Positions 32,669-43,991 of a DNA stretch of 64,000 nt are shown here, piece after piece. Below the pieces are notes generated by a model. The model searched no databases. It was given only the letters and a program-made list of their open reading frames with translations, and was not told where the DNA came from. This DNA is from Bufo bufo (lineage: Eukaryota > Chordata > Amphibia > Anura > Bufonidae): positions 303,932,622 to 303,996,621 of the forward strand of contig NC_053390.1 in the NCBI RefSeq assembly GCF_905171765.1, given 5' to 3'. The stretch's first letter is position 1. Each line of letters begins with the position of its first letter. The translations under genes were made by a program, and so were the position numbers.

Positions 32669-34039
32669 ATGGACCAGAACGCTGCACAGCTTCAGGCCAT
32701 GATTAATGAGGCAGTTGCTGCCTCGATGGAGAAGGCTTTCTCCAGGATTATGACGGCGGCTGGTGGGCCAGATGACCCCACTGAGGTCCAGCACCAGGAC
32801 TACGATTCCGAGGCTTCGGAGTCACAGGCTCGTGCCGACACTCGGCCACTAAAACGCCACTGGAAAGGCGAGAAGGGCTCCGCCAACCCGGACAGGGGCA
32901 AGGTCCCCGCCAAGCGCGACAAACCGACTCCTCCCGCTCCCTCGCCTGGACACCACTACTCCTCGGACGAAGAGGATAAGCTATCTCCCTCCATGAATAT
33001 TCTGGACTCGTGGCAGGCCGCGGACTCCGACGCTCCGGAGGAAGCCTGGGGCTCGGATGACGGCGCATTCTCCGGTGACCGAGGGGGCACCTTTCTCGAA
33101 ACCGCCCAGCTACCCGACGACCCGCTGGAGGATGGGGAAACCATCCTGGACCCCTCCGGCCAACGTCTCTTCGACCCGAGAAACATCCGCCACCCACGTT
33201 CAGGGGACTGGACGCCTCTGGATCACCTCGCAAAGTTTATGCACCTATGGCTACGCAAGCCTATGGACAAAACGGTTCGCAACCGTTTGCGCTCTGAGTG
33301 CCCTCGCCCTTCGCTACCCGACTTCGTGGCGCAAACTCCGGAGTTCGACCAGATCATGACCACCTTTATGTCTAGGGGTGGTCGTGACCCCCGCAAAGGG
33401 GTTGAGACGGCATTCCATGGCGTACAGGATAAGTTGCTGGACTCCATCGGACCACTTTCCCGTATCTTGTACTTGGCGGATGATGCCCTAGCGCGATCGG
33501 AGGAGTTCGACGCTAATATGGTTCGTGAATGGGCTCACGACATTAGAGAATGGGCACAACGGTGCTTCTGTTTTGTGGGCAACGCCAACGTAGCCCTCTC
33601 TTCTGAGAGGAGGAAGGCAGCATTACTCCGTCTGGACGGAAAATTGGTGGAATTGGGCACCAAAGCACTAGGGCCACTGGCACAGGGTAAGCTCTTCGGT
33701 GAGACTTTTCTGAAGGAGCTCAACAGGCATGTGAATGTCTTTACGTCGCTTAACAAAGCGCAGACCTCCATGAAGCGGGTCTTCCGAGGCAACCCCCCAA
33801 AGGGGTGTTTTTGGCAGGGCTGGCCGCCACAGGGGCCGAGCAGCCTATCGTTCTCTCAACGTGGTGCGTTCCGCTATTTCGGCGGCTCACGTTCCCTCTC
33901 TGGGGATCCCAATTGGGAGGGACCCACTGGTTTGCCGTCTACTTCGTGGTATACGGTTGCAGAGACCACCGGGTCCCAGATATTCTCGTCTCTGGGATGT
34001 GGATTTAGTCCTTCAGTTTCTGAGAGATTGGCCGTCTAA
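32669..34039 (+). pseudogene. DIRS-B Gag, truncated and fused out of frame
   Basis: Near-identical to DIRS-A Gag to about 33,790, where one extra C in a C-run shifts the frame, then crosses the deletion join and ends at 34,039 in out-of-frame recombinase sequence. Small differences from copy A include R to T in GVETAFHG and P to L in LLRLDGK. Confidence 0.85.
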
Positions 34040-34580
34040 TACCTACCTCTCTCTGAGGCAGCTGTCGGCCAAGTTGACTCTGTTTCTTTGCCTCGTTTCC
34101 TTCCGTCGGGTTTCGGACGTACGGGCTTGCGACGTCGACGCTTTTTCGGTCTCTCCGGAGGGAGTTACCTTTCGGGTGTCTAGACGTACCAAGTCTGACT
34201 CTACGTCGGTTTTTTATCCTTTCTTTGCCTCTGAACCGCAACTTTGTGTCGTTTCTACCCTCAGTCGGTACGTAGAGGTCACGTCCGCGCTTCGGGTCAC
34301 TGCCTCAGGACAACTTTTGGTGTCCTACGTTAGGCCTCACGTTCCCGTCTCGACTACTACACTCGCCAGATGGATACGGTGGCTTCTGTCTCTGGCGGGG
34401 GTGGACCCCTGTTTTGGGGCACATTCGGTTCGTGGGGCGGCTGCTTCATCGGCCTTCTCGGCGGGCGCTTCTCTAACGGACATCCTTCATTCAGCGGACT
34501 GGTCGAGGGAGTCTACCTTCCGGACGTTCTACTTCCGCCCGAGCACGGGGGCGGCTATGTGTCTTGTGAATCAGCGTTAA
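33861..34580 (+). pseudogene. DIRS-B tyrosine recombinase, N-terminally truncated
   Basis: The 239-codon frame keeps all visible catalytic residues of the DIRS-A recombinase (SFRRVSDVR, HSVRG, TFRTFYF). The first ~20 residues of the DIRS-A version and the upstream N-terminal domain are lost to the deletion. The catalytic domain reads RACDVDAF where A reads RAFDVDAF. Confidence 0.8.
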
Positions 34581-35106
34581 AAATGCAAAATATGAAGCCT
34601 CCTGTCATGTAGTAAAATTGAAGATTATGCTAACGTTAGTGTACTTATAATCTTGATTTTAGTAATGACAGGAGGCGAGTATTTTCCCACCTCTTTCCCA
34701 CCCTTGGTAAGTGCTTGTGGGTAAGTATATGGTTTCCTTCACTTTTGGGTTGGAGGTTCGGCTGTATTGCGTTTTAGCAGGCAAGATTCATTTAACTGTG
34801 ATGTCATTTGCTGTCGTGATGTGTGGGTCGTTCCTGCAAGCAGGTTCAGATTCGGTTCCTAACCCGTTTCACGTTGTTTTTCAGTGTAAATCCTCGGGGT
34901 TACCGGCTCGGATTCAGGGAGTTTCTTCGTGTGGATCGGCCTTCGTCTCCTGGAGATCTCGGTGCGGGCAAAGGGCTTTTTGATACCGGTTACAGTTCAC
35001 TCCGGATTTTCCTTCATACCGTGCAGCTCCAGGACAAGGAATCGCTCAGTGGTTCGTGGTTTGAGGGACATTGACTTATGTTTGACCAGTTTTTCTGATG
35101 TCGCGT

Positions 35107-35250
35107 ACGAAAGAGGAGGAGGAGTTTCACGGCTGAGCATACGATACCTCCCATTGCATTTTGATTGGTTACTGTTTTAACTGTTTCTTTACTGCTATGT
35201 GGAGTAAGTAAAGAGAGTTTAATGCAAAATACTCGCCTCCTGTCATTACT
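35107..35250. repeat. DIRS-B right inverted terminal repeat
   Basis: Complement of 31,720-31,860 (ctttctttactg... and cctcccattgcattttgattgg are shared on opposite strands). Confidence 0.9.
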
Positions 35251-35691
35251 AAAATCAAGATTATAAGTACACTAACGTTAGCATAATCTTCAATTCTCAT
35301 ACCATATCTTTGTAGATAAAATGGTGCTGTTATGGCATATTTTCAGTAACATTGGTTCTGTAACCATAGCTATACATTAAAGGGTTTGACCATCTTTTTA
35401 AAATGATGGCCTATCCTGAGGACAGACCAGCATCACTTTCTAGTCCACAGCAGTCTCACCGATAATATGTTCTGTAGAACCTCCAGTGCCAGAAGTAGGT
35501 GTCTAAACGACACCTCTCTAGTGTATAGTGGACAGAGCTCGTTATAGTACAGTGGGTGGATTGAGCTGTGTAGTTCCTGTACCTTTCGTTAGAATAGTTC
35601 CTGTGCCGACTTCTGGCACCCGAGCTCCTGCAGAACAGCTGATCAGTGGGAATGCCAGACTCCCACCAATGAGATCAAGAAGGCCTGTCCT

Positions 35692-36200
35692 ATAGGGACA
35701 CCTAACTTTATCCCCAGATAGTCCAGAGAGTCATCCAACGATAGTATCCGGATCCGGGACCCACCGCCGGGGACATTTCGATTTAGCGGGAGAGGTGAGG
35801 ACTTAGCCCAATTGATTGAATAACCAGACAATTGACTAAACTCCTCTATCACCTGCATAACATAGGGGACAGCATTCCAGCCCTGATCCAAAAAAAGTAT
35901 AACATCATCGGCATAGAGCCTGATTTTGTCACTCTCTCCCGCTACCCCGAACCCCCGAATCTGACCATCCAAGCGAATCCTACACGCCAGCGGCTCCAGA
36001 AATAACGCAAATAATAAGGGGGAGAGGGGACATCCCTGTCTCGTGCCACGTTGAAGCTCAATAGAGGAATTAACCCCATCAATATTAACTCGGGCAATTG
36101 GTTGAGTGTATAACAATTGAGTCATTGCAATAAAAGCATTCCCCAATCGAAAATGTGCCATGGTCCGCCATGAATTAAATCTTTCCCCGGTAATGGACAA
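35692..36200 (-). pseudogene. LINE ORF2 fragment, reverse transcriptase (inverted part)
   Basis: The minus strand encodes LQRGTRQGCPLSPLLFALFL and the active site YADD, then SYLGIKLGV-type sequence near the outer end. It is truncated at both ends. Confidence 0.88.
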
Positions 36201-37530
36201 AGTAAAGGGGAAAATTAGAGCCTGGCAAAAATTGCTAATATCTCAATCTGATTGACTGGCACTAGTAAAAATGATCATACTACCTCTGGTCTTATATCCG
36301 ATCTGCGCCTCCCCCATCTGGATAGAGGACGCTTTTTTTTATAGATTGGAAGCTTTAATAAATTATCTAATTTGGGGGAGGAAGAGGGTCCGAATAAACC
36401 AGAGGTATTTATGGCTGGCTGAGTCAGAAGGGGGACAGTCACTCCCTTTTTTTCAAGGGTACTTTTTTTCTGCGCAGGTACAAAGATGTTGTTATTCTGG
36501 AGAGAATGCACTAGGGCAGTATTTAACTAGGGTAACAGGTAGGTCAATTGAGAATATTTTTATGTATTTAGAAACGGCACAATTTGGTGCTTTGGACACT
36601 AGATGTTTAATCCCTAGAACTCTACAGAGGGTCTGGGATACATTGAAAACAATGTCACATGCTTTTCATTTCACCCCGTTGTGGGACAATCGGAATTTAC
36701 TGGAATTTTTGAAAATAACTGATTACACTTATTGGAGTTGTAGGGGTATTATTAGAGTGGCACATTTGTTTGTTGCAGATCGCTTTAAAGTTTTAGGGGA
36801 CTTTAATTTCACAAACACTTTTTTAGACCGATTTATGTACGCACGTTTAAAACATGCACACAAAGCCACACTTAATAAAACATACATGATAAGTCAACAT
36901 TCTTTCTTTGATTATTGCTTCCTTCACTTAGGGAAAAAGATTAAAATGGCACAGATTTATTCGAAAATGCGAGAATCACTGCCCACTGTGTTCCCTTTTA
37001 AAAGTATACATAAATGGGAGCAGAAACTGAAAACCTCCCCCCTCCCCTGGCCACAGATCTTTAAAAACATCAAAAGGGTAGTATCTGCATTCAGCTATAG
37101 ATTGATTCAGTTTAAGATCTTACACAGGTTATACTATACACCGCAAATGCAGGCTAAGTTCGCTAACAACAGAGGTCGTGAATTTTTCTGTCAAAAGTGC
37201 GGTAGCCCCAATGTTGGATACACTAATCTTTTATGGGAATGTAGTGTGATAAAGCGCTTTTGGGAACAGATATTTACAGCATTGCAGGGGGATTTTCCCC
37301 AATCATGTGCACCGGATATGATCTCCGTAATTCTGGGTGTCTTTATACCAGAAAATCCTAACTCTCCTACACATCAATTGAGCTGGCTGAAGGGCTGCCT
37401 GATCGCTAAGGCTTTGATAGTTAAGAGATGGGGATCCCCCATTTCTCCGGTATTTGAGGAGTGGAGACGGATTATGTCCCAAATAAAGATCTATGAGGAG
37501 GTTGAGAGGTGGAGAAGGTTGGGCATGTGA
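36195..37530 (+). pseudogene. LINE ORF2 C-terminal fragment
   Basis: A stop near 36,255 (after LLISQSD) precedes a long clean frame from 36,271 to 37,530. It contains the L1 C-terminal region, including MIILPLVLYPI, INYLIWGRKR and a C-terminal CQKCGSPN...LLWEC zinc-knuckle-like motif. The clean 419-codon frame suggests a fairly young insertion. The subfamily differs from the L1 at 13,417. Confidence 0.85.
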
Positions 37531-37936
37531 CTCTTTTCTGTTTTGTAGAGGCGAGATGGACTGACTATGTCGGTTTGACGGGCGGACCATCAGGACGGGT
37601 ACGGGGGGGGGGGGGTATGGGGTTCGGGCTACCAGCAACCGCAACTAAGGGAAGGGGGGGGGAATGGATGGGCTCAAAGGTATTAGGTTTGAGTCTATAG
37701 AGATGGTTTTAAGGGTATTGTTTGTAATGATGCTGAAACTATAGTAATATGTTTTTTATATGTGTATAAGCCTTTTTTGGTATCTTTTTGTTTCCGGCTC
37801 TGTTGAAAAGTTTTTGTAATCACCATTGAAGAAAATAAAATATTTAATAATAAAAAAAAAAAAAAGATGGCCTGTCCTCGGGATGGGCTATCCTTGCAAA
37901 AATCTCGACAACCCTTTCAATCGTCAGATCATTTAA

Positions 37937-38687
37937 AGGGCTTCTGTCAGCCCACTAAACCGTTTTTTTTTTTTTTGCTTAATAATAACCCCTACACTGC
38001 GATTTATCCATACATAAGTAAAATAAGAATTTTGGTTCAGTAGAATTTGCTAAAACCCTATTTTTATAATATGTAAATTACCTTGCTACCAGCAATTAGG
38101 GCGGCTACTTGCTGGTAGCAGCCGCATCCTCCGATGGTAATGACGCCCCCTCTGCTTGTTGATTGACAGGGCCAGCGGACGGGATCTTTCTCCGCTGGCC
38201 CTGCCTGTTTTCATTCAATATCTGGCGCCTGCGCCGCGGCCGTACCTATCTTCAATCGGCGCAGGTGCACTGAGAGGCGGCCACTCACTCGGCCGCTTCA
38301 TCCTCAATGCGCCTGAGGATGAAGCGGCCGAGTGAGTGGCCGCCTCTCAGTGCGCCTGCGCCGATTGAAGATAGGTACGGCCGCGGCGCAGGCGCCAGAT
38401 ATTGAATGAAAACAGGCAGGGCCAGCGGAGAAAGATCCCGTCCGCTGGCCCTGTCAATCAACAAGCAGAGGGGGCGTCATTACCATCGGAGGATGCGGCT
38501 GCTACCAGCAAGTAGCCGCCCTACTTGCTGGTAGCAAGGTAATTTACATATTATAAAAATAGGGTTTTAGCAAATTCTACTGAACCAAAATTCTTATTTT
38601 GCTTTTTATGTGTGGATAAATCACAGTGTAGGGGTTATTATTAAGCAAAACAAAAAAAAAACGGTTTAGTGGGCTGACAGAAGCCCT
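37937..38687. mobile_element. Palindromic T2/Kolobok-like MITE, 751 bp
   Basis: Flanked by TTAA at 37,933-37,936 and 38,688-38,691. Ends AGGGCTTCTGTCAGCCCAC and complement. Two ~365-bp arms are nearly perfect complements around a short loop centred near 38,312. No coding capacity. Confidence 0.8.
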
Positions 38688-38691
38688 TTAA

Positions 38692-38998
38692 GATCTTTAC
38701 ACTGGTAGGGGGGCACATTTTTTATATATACAGGTAGTGAGAGGGGCTAGAAACATATTAACAATGTTTCTGTTTGTAAAATTGGGGCATATTAGCCCCA
38801 ATATGTGCTAATATGGGCGGGGTTTGTGTTAGCCCCATCTATTTTCAGCCCGAAATATTGCGACTTTTCCGGGACTGTCTTTGAATATCAGGGACAATCC
38901 CAGCAAATTTAGGACAGTTGGCAACTATTTAAGCATTGGGGCCCCATTTAGATTCTTGCTATGGGGCCCAATGATTTCTATGTACGCCCCTGCCTTGA
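38692..38998. other. Unassigned spacer
   Basis: No gene. Repeat-like phrases such as 'ggggccccatttagattc' and 'tatggggcccaatgatt' form a weak inverted pair near 38,940-38,975. Confidence 0.4.
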
Positions 38999-39193
38999 AT
39001 TGAAGCAAGGAAGCCGCTGCCCCCTTGACTTGAAGCTGACCGGCAAGATAGCGCTGATGGCGCTTAACATATCGTTTTTTTAAGCTATTGAGCATCAGAC
39101 TACCGGATCAAACATATGATTATAAACAGACTGAGGGCTACCATAGGGTAATGCTGGCAGTTTTATATGCGTTTTTGAGGTGACAGGTTCCCT
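38999..39193. mobile_element. Right half of a T2-like MITE
   Basis: The complement of 2,196-2,395 and of 22,428-22,625, ending GGTGACAGGTTCCCT just before TTAA at 39,194-39,197. The partner half is missing or unrecognisable. Confidence 0.6.
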
Positions 39194-39197
39194 TTAA

Positions 39198-39435
39198 AGC
39201 TCACCTATAGCAGTGAAGAAAAATGGCTGTTGTTAGGGAAACCTGGAGTAAAACTGTGATGTGAAAGCTAATGGCCTGCGAGCTTCTATTGGCTGATGAG
39301 GGTCACGTGACCAAGCTTCTATTGGCTAATGCATTTTTTGGGAATATCTCAGGAAGGGTACGTCCTAGAGAGCTGAGATCTGGTCTAAAACCTTCCCGGA
39401 GACCTGATGTAACTGTGTGCCAAATTTCGGGATTG
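39198..39435. other. Unassigned spacer with CCAAT and E-box motifs
   Basis: Two 'cttctattggct' stretches and GTCACGTGAC at 39,302-39,311 are visible; no gene is supported. Confidence 0.4.
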
Positions 39436-40336
39436 TGTAGTGTCCCACTAGGTAGGGGTGGGCACTACACAAGGGTCAATTGGGTCACGTGTTACTCCTA
39501 CTCCTAAGGGACAGTGATATTATATTTAGCCATGTACTTTAATGTATTTTCTATGTGCTTTTACATGTGTTGTTTCCCCTGTGACATGCATTAACAGGCC
39601 TATTGGGGTGTAGTGTAGCATCCTAGACACTAGAGGGAGATAGGGAGCCCCTAGTATAAATGTTCAGGCCCAGACAGGGAGGAGTCAGTCTGCAGTCAGG
39701 AGTCTGTGGAGACAGAAGTGAGAGGGCATCTTAGCCAGAGATATGCTGAGGGCCTCCTCCTGACATGCAGCTAGATAGTCCAGGCTTCTAGTTGCCACCA
39801 GGAGGCTAATGAAGGATCATAGCCTGCCTGAAGTATTATTGAACCTATGATAGCACAAGAAGAAGCCCCCCCAGCAGAAGATATGTGCCTCCTGGGAGAA
39901 ACCTGCAGTTACCCTCAAACCAAGCAGTGTCATTTCATCAAGCTAAGATAAGTAAGCTAATGGGCAGAGGAACTATAAAGTAAGAGCAAGGGTCAATACG
40001 GGAGGAAGATTAATTACCAAGGATAAAAGCCAGCATTTAGGCATCCGGGCCTTGGGATAGAAACCAGACAGGAGTTCTAAAGAAGTGTACACTATTTCTG
40101 AGGAGAAGGTACAACCTGATTCTGAGTGTGTTGTTGATTACCCTCCAAGTATCTTGCGAGATTATACCTGCCAGTATTTGAAATAAGCCTGCTTGTGAAG
40201 CATATTATATAAGGGACTGCATTACCATCTTGTTGTACAAAGTTGGACTGTTTCTCAGTAAAGCAACGTTTGGTTCACTATACCACCTGTATACCTCACT
40301 TCTTACTACTGGAAACCGGTGTGCCACCGTTACAGG
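39436..40336 (+). mobile_element. Candidate LTR (solo or with short internal remnant)
   Basis: Begins TGTAGTGTCCCACTAGG and ends CCACCGTTACA (TG...CA), with a TATA-like 'agtataaatg' near 39,652. The following 'ggcgctggcgtcacga' could be a primer-binding region. No second LTR, protease or polymerase is present, and I could not find a clear target duplication, so this is tentative. Confidence 0.35.
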
Positions 40337-40654
40337 CGCTGGCGTCACGATTCTTATAGGGACCTTGCCCCAGGCATTTAAAACAGCTGCAACATCCAGG
40401 GCACCTCATCCACCATCAGGCCTGGTCCCTACATACAGAGTGTGCCCCAGAGGAACTTTGTGTCAGCCTCTCCTTCACTGTCGCATGCCTGCCCAGGGTT
40501 CTCCTATGAACAGTGAGTAACCCTCTATTGCCCATAACCGTGACCTCACTTCGCAATACCCTGCAGGTCTGGCGTGCGGCAATTGTAAATGCGACGGTGC
40601 GGATTCTTTTAGAGGACATACACACACACACATACACTCAGTTTTTTATATTAG
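40337..40654. other. Possible LTR-element leader; otherwise unassigned
   Basis: No protein motif seen. A short CA-rich run occurs at 40,619-40,637. Confidence 0.35.
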
Positions 40655-40962
40655 ATGAATATGCCTTTCAGGTGTTGATTCTGTATGCTAACGATACAGC
40701 ACCTGTGGGTGGTCCCATAAGGCTGAAACCACCCACAAATGAGGTTTTTTGGCGGTTTCTTACTGTTTATAAACCCCCATCTGTACTTCATTTATGCTAA
40801 CCTGATGAAGGGGACCAAAGCCTACGCAAAATGCGTTGTTTTTATTTTATGCGCATTTTAATGAAATAAAGAAGACCTTTCTACATTCAAGACTGTCTAT
40901 ATCGGGTTTTTAAGTGCCAGATCAGGAACTTTGTCTTTCTCCATACTGGTAATAGGCCAGGT
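40655..40962 (+). repeat. IGHV-flank duplication, copy C (left part)
   Basis: Matches 9,653-9,962, including the hammerhead-like core, here CTGATGA at 40,802-40,808 with stem II degraded (GGGG against ACGC) and GAAA changed to AAAA. It continues at 44,916 after the foldback insertion. Confidence 0.8.
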
Positions 40963-41983
40963 TAATTAATAATATAAAACAAGTATACTGTGGCTCACCC
41001 AAATCCAAAGTATGGTTAAGGTGCTCTGTTTTTTGATGATTCACCTAATCATCTCAGTAGGAAAACAGTTTAGAAATGTAAAAACAGACACTCACCATCT
41101 AACAGTTAAAATGTAATTTTCTATTTATTACAATAAAATTTCACAAAGAATAAGATAATATTTACCCCTACAATGTTCTACGATAATAAATATTCCTATA
41201 ATATTCTGCGATAATAAAATTCTGCGATAATAAAATTCAGCGATTATTTGGATCTCGAATTTCAACTCTTTGCATTCAAAAGAATATGAACTGTGCAGTG
41301 GTGAAAAAACAATATATCAAATATTCAATAAAGTGTCCCTTGGTGCTTGAACATAATAGAAATCGAAATTAATCGAATAAATCTTCATGTACAATTGATA
41401 ATATATACCTTAACCTATTATAAATGATACAATAATTGTAAAAAGGAATTGTGATTATTACATTTCTTCCCAAATAGTTGTCACTGATGTTATGTGGCAG
41501 TATAGGAAGTTGCTTGTGTGGCAATATAAAAGTTATTTGCAAGTTTGAAATATAGAACTCGATATCAGCAGATAAATTCAATCGCTTGGGAAGTCCGGTA
41601 TCGAAAATAAGGCTGGCGTCTGGGGCGTCCCCCACAAACAGCCTCTTAACTGTTCCCTCCGTTCACTGCTCTCCTGGGCTGAGTCTCTTTATAAGTGTCA
41701 CGTACTTCTGCGATATTTAAGGTCTTTCGGTATGTCGCTTGTTAGTTCCCGGCGCTCAAACTTTCCGGCATAGACCTCGATGTCTCACATAAGAGATGTT
41801 TGCAGTCTTCGCCGAAGGATAGCAGCTGTAGCGTGACGTCAGCTCAAATCAGGTGCTGGTTTGACTCTGGTTAAAGTGCAGAGTGATCCTAAAGGACCCA
41901 GTATCCTATATAGAGTCTCAATCAGAATATAAAGTATAGTCACTTTGTGGTGGTCTTAGGTGGGTAGTTGTAGATCCAAGCAC

Positions 41984-42025
41984 GGCCAGACGCGTTTCGA
42001 GGTGACAACCTCTTCCTCAGTGGCC
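41984..42025 (-). ncRNA. Hammerhead-like motif, left arm of FB-1
   Basis: The exact complement of the plus-strand motif at 43,950-43,991: GGCCA/TGGCC stem I, CTGAGGA, GAGG/CCTC stem II, GAAA, CGCG, TC. Confidence 0.5.
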
Positions 42026-42719
42026 TTATTTCCTACTGCAACTACCCCCTTCTTATATAGTCAGTGACTTTAAAATCCACCTAAGACATGGTCTGGATTT
42101 AAATGATTTTCATCCAATCACCTAAAACTTATTCCTCACCTGTTGTGGTGAGATTTTTACTCCATAAGGAGGGGTTTTGTTCCTTGTTTAAAGGGCTATT
42201 TTTTCACAATTATATAGAGGTTCAAAATCCATATCCTTTGTGTTTATAATGCGTTTTCCATTTAAAAAAAGTATATATATAGGACCTGTTCTTGAACTAA
42301 GTGCCGTATATACATTTAAATCCATAAGTCGTGCATATACAATATACTAGAGGTGGGACGAATCCAATTTTTTTCGAATCCGAATCCGAAAAGGTTCTCG
42401 AATATATCGAATCTTTCGAATCTCGAATCCTACGAATCCTGTACATAATTGTGTGAAAGCACGGTGTAAGAAACAAAGTCAGACCGCGTCAGTTTGTCTG
42501 AACCTCCACCTCCCAGTCACGGTCGCACCCTATATGACCGCGATGACCCCTGCTCCTATCACTACAGAACATACAGGGTAATACAGCGCCACATACCTCT
42601 TACATCCAGTGACGTCTCCTTTGATGTAGATGTTCTCTTTCCTCATCTTCTCCTTTCAGACCTTCAGACCAGACACAATTTTTCGGCAATTTTTCGTCTC
42701 TGCAGTTTGACAAAAAGAA

Positions 42720-43235
42720 AATGGCACTGTTATAGGATGGGGGGTCTGTGGATGGCACTGTTATAGGATGGGGGATCTGTGGATGCCAGGGGGAGAGGTG
42801 AGAGGCACTATGATACTGGCACATTATGGGGGAGATGGCACTATGATACTGGCACATTATGGGGGGAGATGGCACTATGATACTGGCACATTATGGGGGG
42901 AGATGGCACTATAATACTGGCACATTGGGGGGGAGATGGCACTATGATACCGGCACATGGGGGGAGGAGAGAGGCACTCCACACTTGATACTGGCACATG
43001 ATTAGGGGGACACTTACTGGCACATTATTGGGTGGCACTGTGGGGCCACTTCTTATTGGCACATTATTGGGGGGCACTATGGGGGTATTTTATATGGGGG
43101 GCTCTGTGTGGTACTAGTATTATCAGGGGTATTATCTGTTTCTGCAGTATAGTATTGGGGAGCACAGCGGAACAGTATTGGGGGTGTTAGGATGATTTGT
43201 CCAGAAGATGGGAGGATGATGGAAAAGTAGTAAAC
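42720..43235. repeat. Central spacer of FB-1 with ~34-bp tandem units
   Basis: From about 42,825 to 42,960 four or five units of 'ggcactatgatactggcac' plus G-rich DNA repeat at ~34 bp, then decay. This region is not part of the inverted arms. Confidence 0.75.
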
Positions 43236-43949
43236 TAAGATTTTTTTTTTGTCAAACTACAGAGACGAAAAAATTGCCGAAAAATTGTGTCTGGTCTGAA
43301 GGTCTGAAAGGAGAAGATGAGGAAAGAGAACATATACATCAAAGGAGACGTCACTGGATGTAAGAGGTATGTGGCGCTGTATTACCCTGTATGTTCTGTA
43401 GTGATAGGAGCAGGGGTCATAGCAGGGGTCATCGCGGTCATATAGGGTGCGACCGTGACTGGGAGGTGGAGGTTCAGACAAACTGACGCGGTCTGACTTT
43501 GTTTCTTACACCGTGCGTTCACACAATTATGTACAGGATTCGTAGGATTCGAGATTCGAAAGATTCGATATATTCGAGAACCTTTTCGGATTCGGATTAA
43601 AAAAAAATTGGATTCGTCCCACCTCTAGTATATTGTATATGCACGACTTATGGATTTAAATGTATATACGGCACTTAGTTCAAGAACAGGTCCTATATAT
43701 ATACTTTTTTTAAATGGAAAACGCATTATAAACACAAAGGATATGGATTTTGAACCTCTATATAATTGTGAAAAAATAGCCCTTTAAACAAGGAACAAAA
43801 CCCCTCCTTGTGGAGTAAAAATCTCACCTCAACAGGTGAGGAATACATTTTAGGTGATTGGAAGAAAATCATTGAAATCCAGACCATGTCTTAGGTGGGT
43901 TTTAAAGTCACTGACTATATAAGAAGGGGGTAGTTGCAGTAGGAAATAA

Positions 43950-43991
43950 GGCCACTGAGGAAGAGGTTGTCACCTCGAAACGCGTCTGGCC
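43950..43991 (+). ncRNA. Hammerhead-like motif, right arm of FB-1
   Basis: Stem I GGCCA (43,950-43,954) with TGGCC (43,987-43,991), perfect. CTGAGGA at 43,955-43,961, one extra A, stem II GAGG (43,963-43,966) with CCTC (43,973-43,976), GAAA at 43,977-43,980, palindromic CGCG, then TC as the putative cleavage step. Such loop-less stem III is known for minimal type I hammerheads of Penelope-like elements, which act as dimers. Activity is unproven. Confidence 0.5.

Larger units (their letters stand above)
31709..35295 (+). mobile_element. DIRS element B, internally deleted, both ends present
   Basis: Left inverted terminal repeat about 31,709-31,862, right about 35,107-35,250 plus outer sequence to 35,295. 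Relative to DIRS-A, about 2.25 kb (26,997-29,249) is missing; the join is at 33,844. It lost reverse transcriptase, RNase H and methyltransferase but kept most of Gag, the recombinase C-terminal domain, the internal complementary region (34,583-34,690) and termini. It is thus non-autonomous. Confidence 0.92.
35692..37863 (+). mobile_element. 5'-inverted, 5'-truncated L1-like LINE (twin priming)
   Basis: The 3' part (about 36,195-37,863) is on the plus strand and ends in a poly-A run at 37,849-37,865. The 5' part (35,692 to about 36,190) is the upstream piece of the same ORF2, on the minus strand. The two pieces meet where one leaves off in protein order. A probable 14-bp target duplication with one mismatch (agaaggcctgtcct and agatggcctgtcct) flanks the whole. 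This is the classic structure made by twin priming during target-primed reverse transcription. Confidence 0.85.
35381..37915. mobile_element. T2-like MITE interrupted by a LINE
   Basis: TTAA at 35,377-35,380 is followed by AGGGTTTGACC; the right end is ...CAACCCT followed by TTCA at 37,916-37,919, a one-base variant of TTAA. Inner sequences 'gatggcctatcctgaggac' and 'gatggcctgtcctcggg' near each end continue the inverted repeat. A LINE lies inside at 35,692-37,863. Confidence 0.6.
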
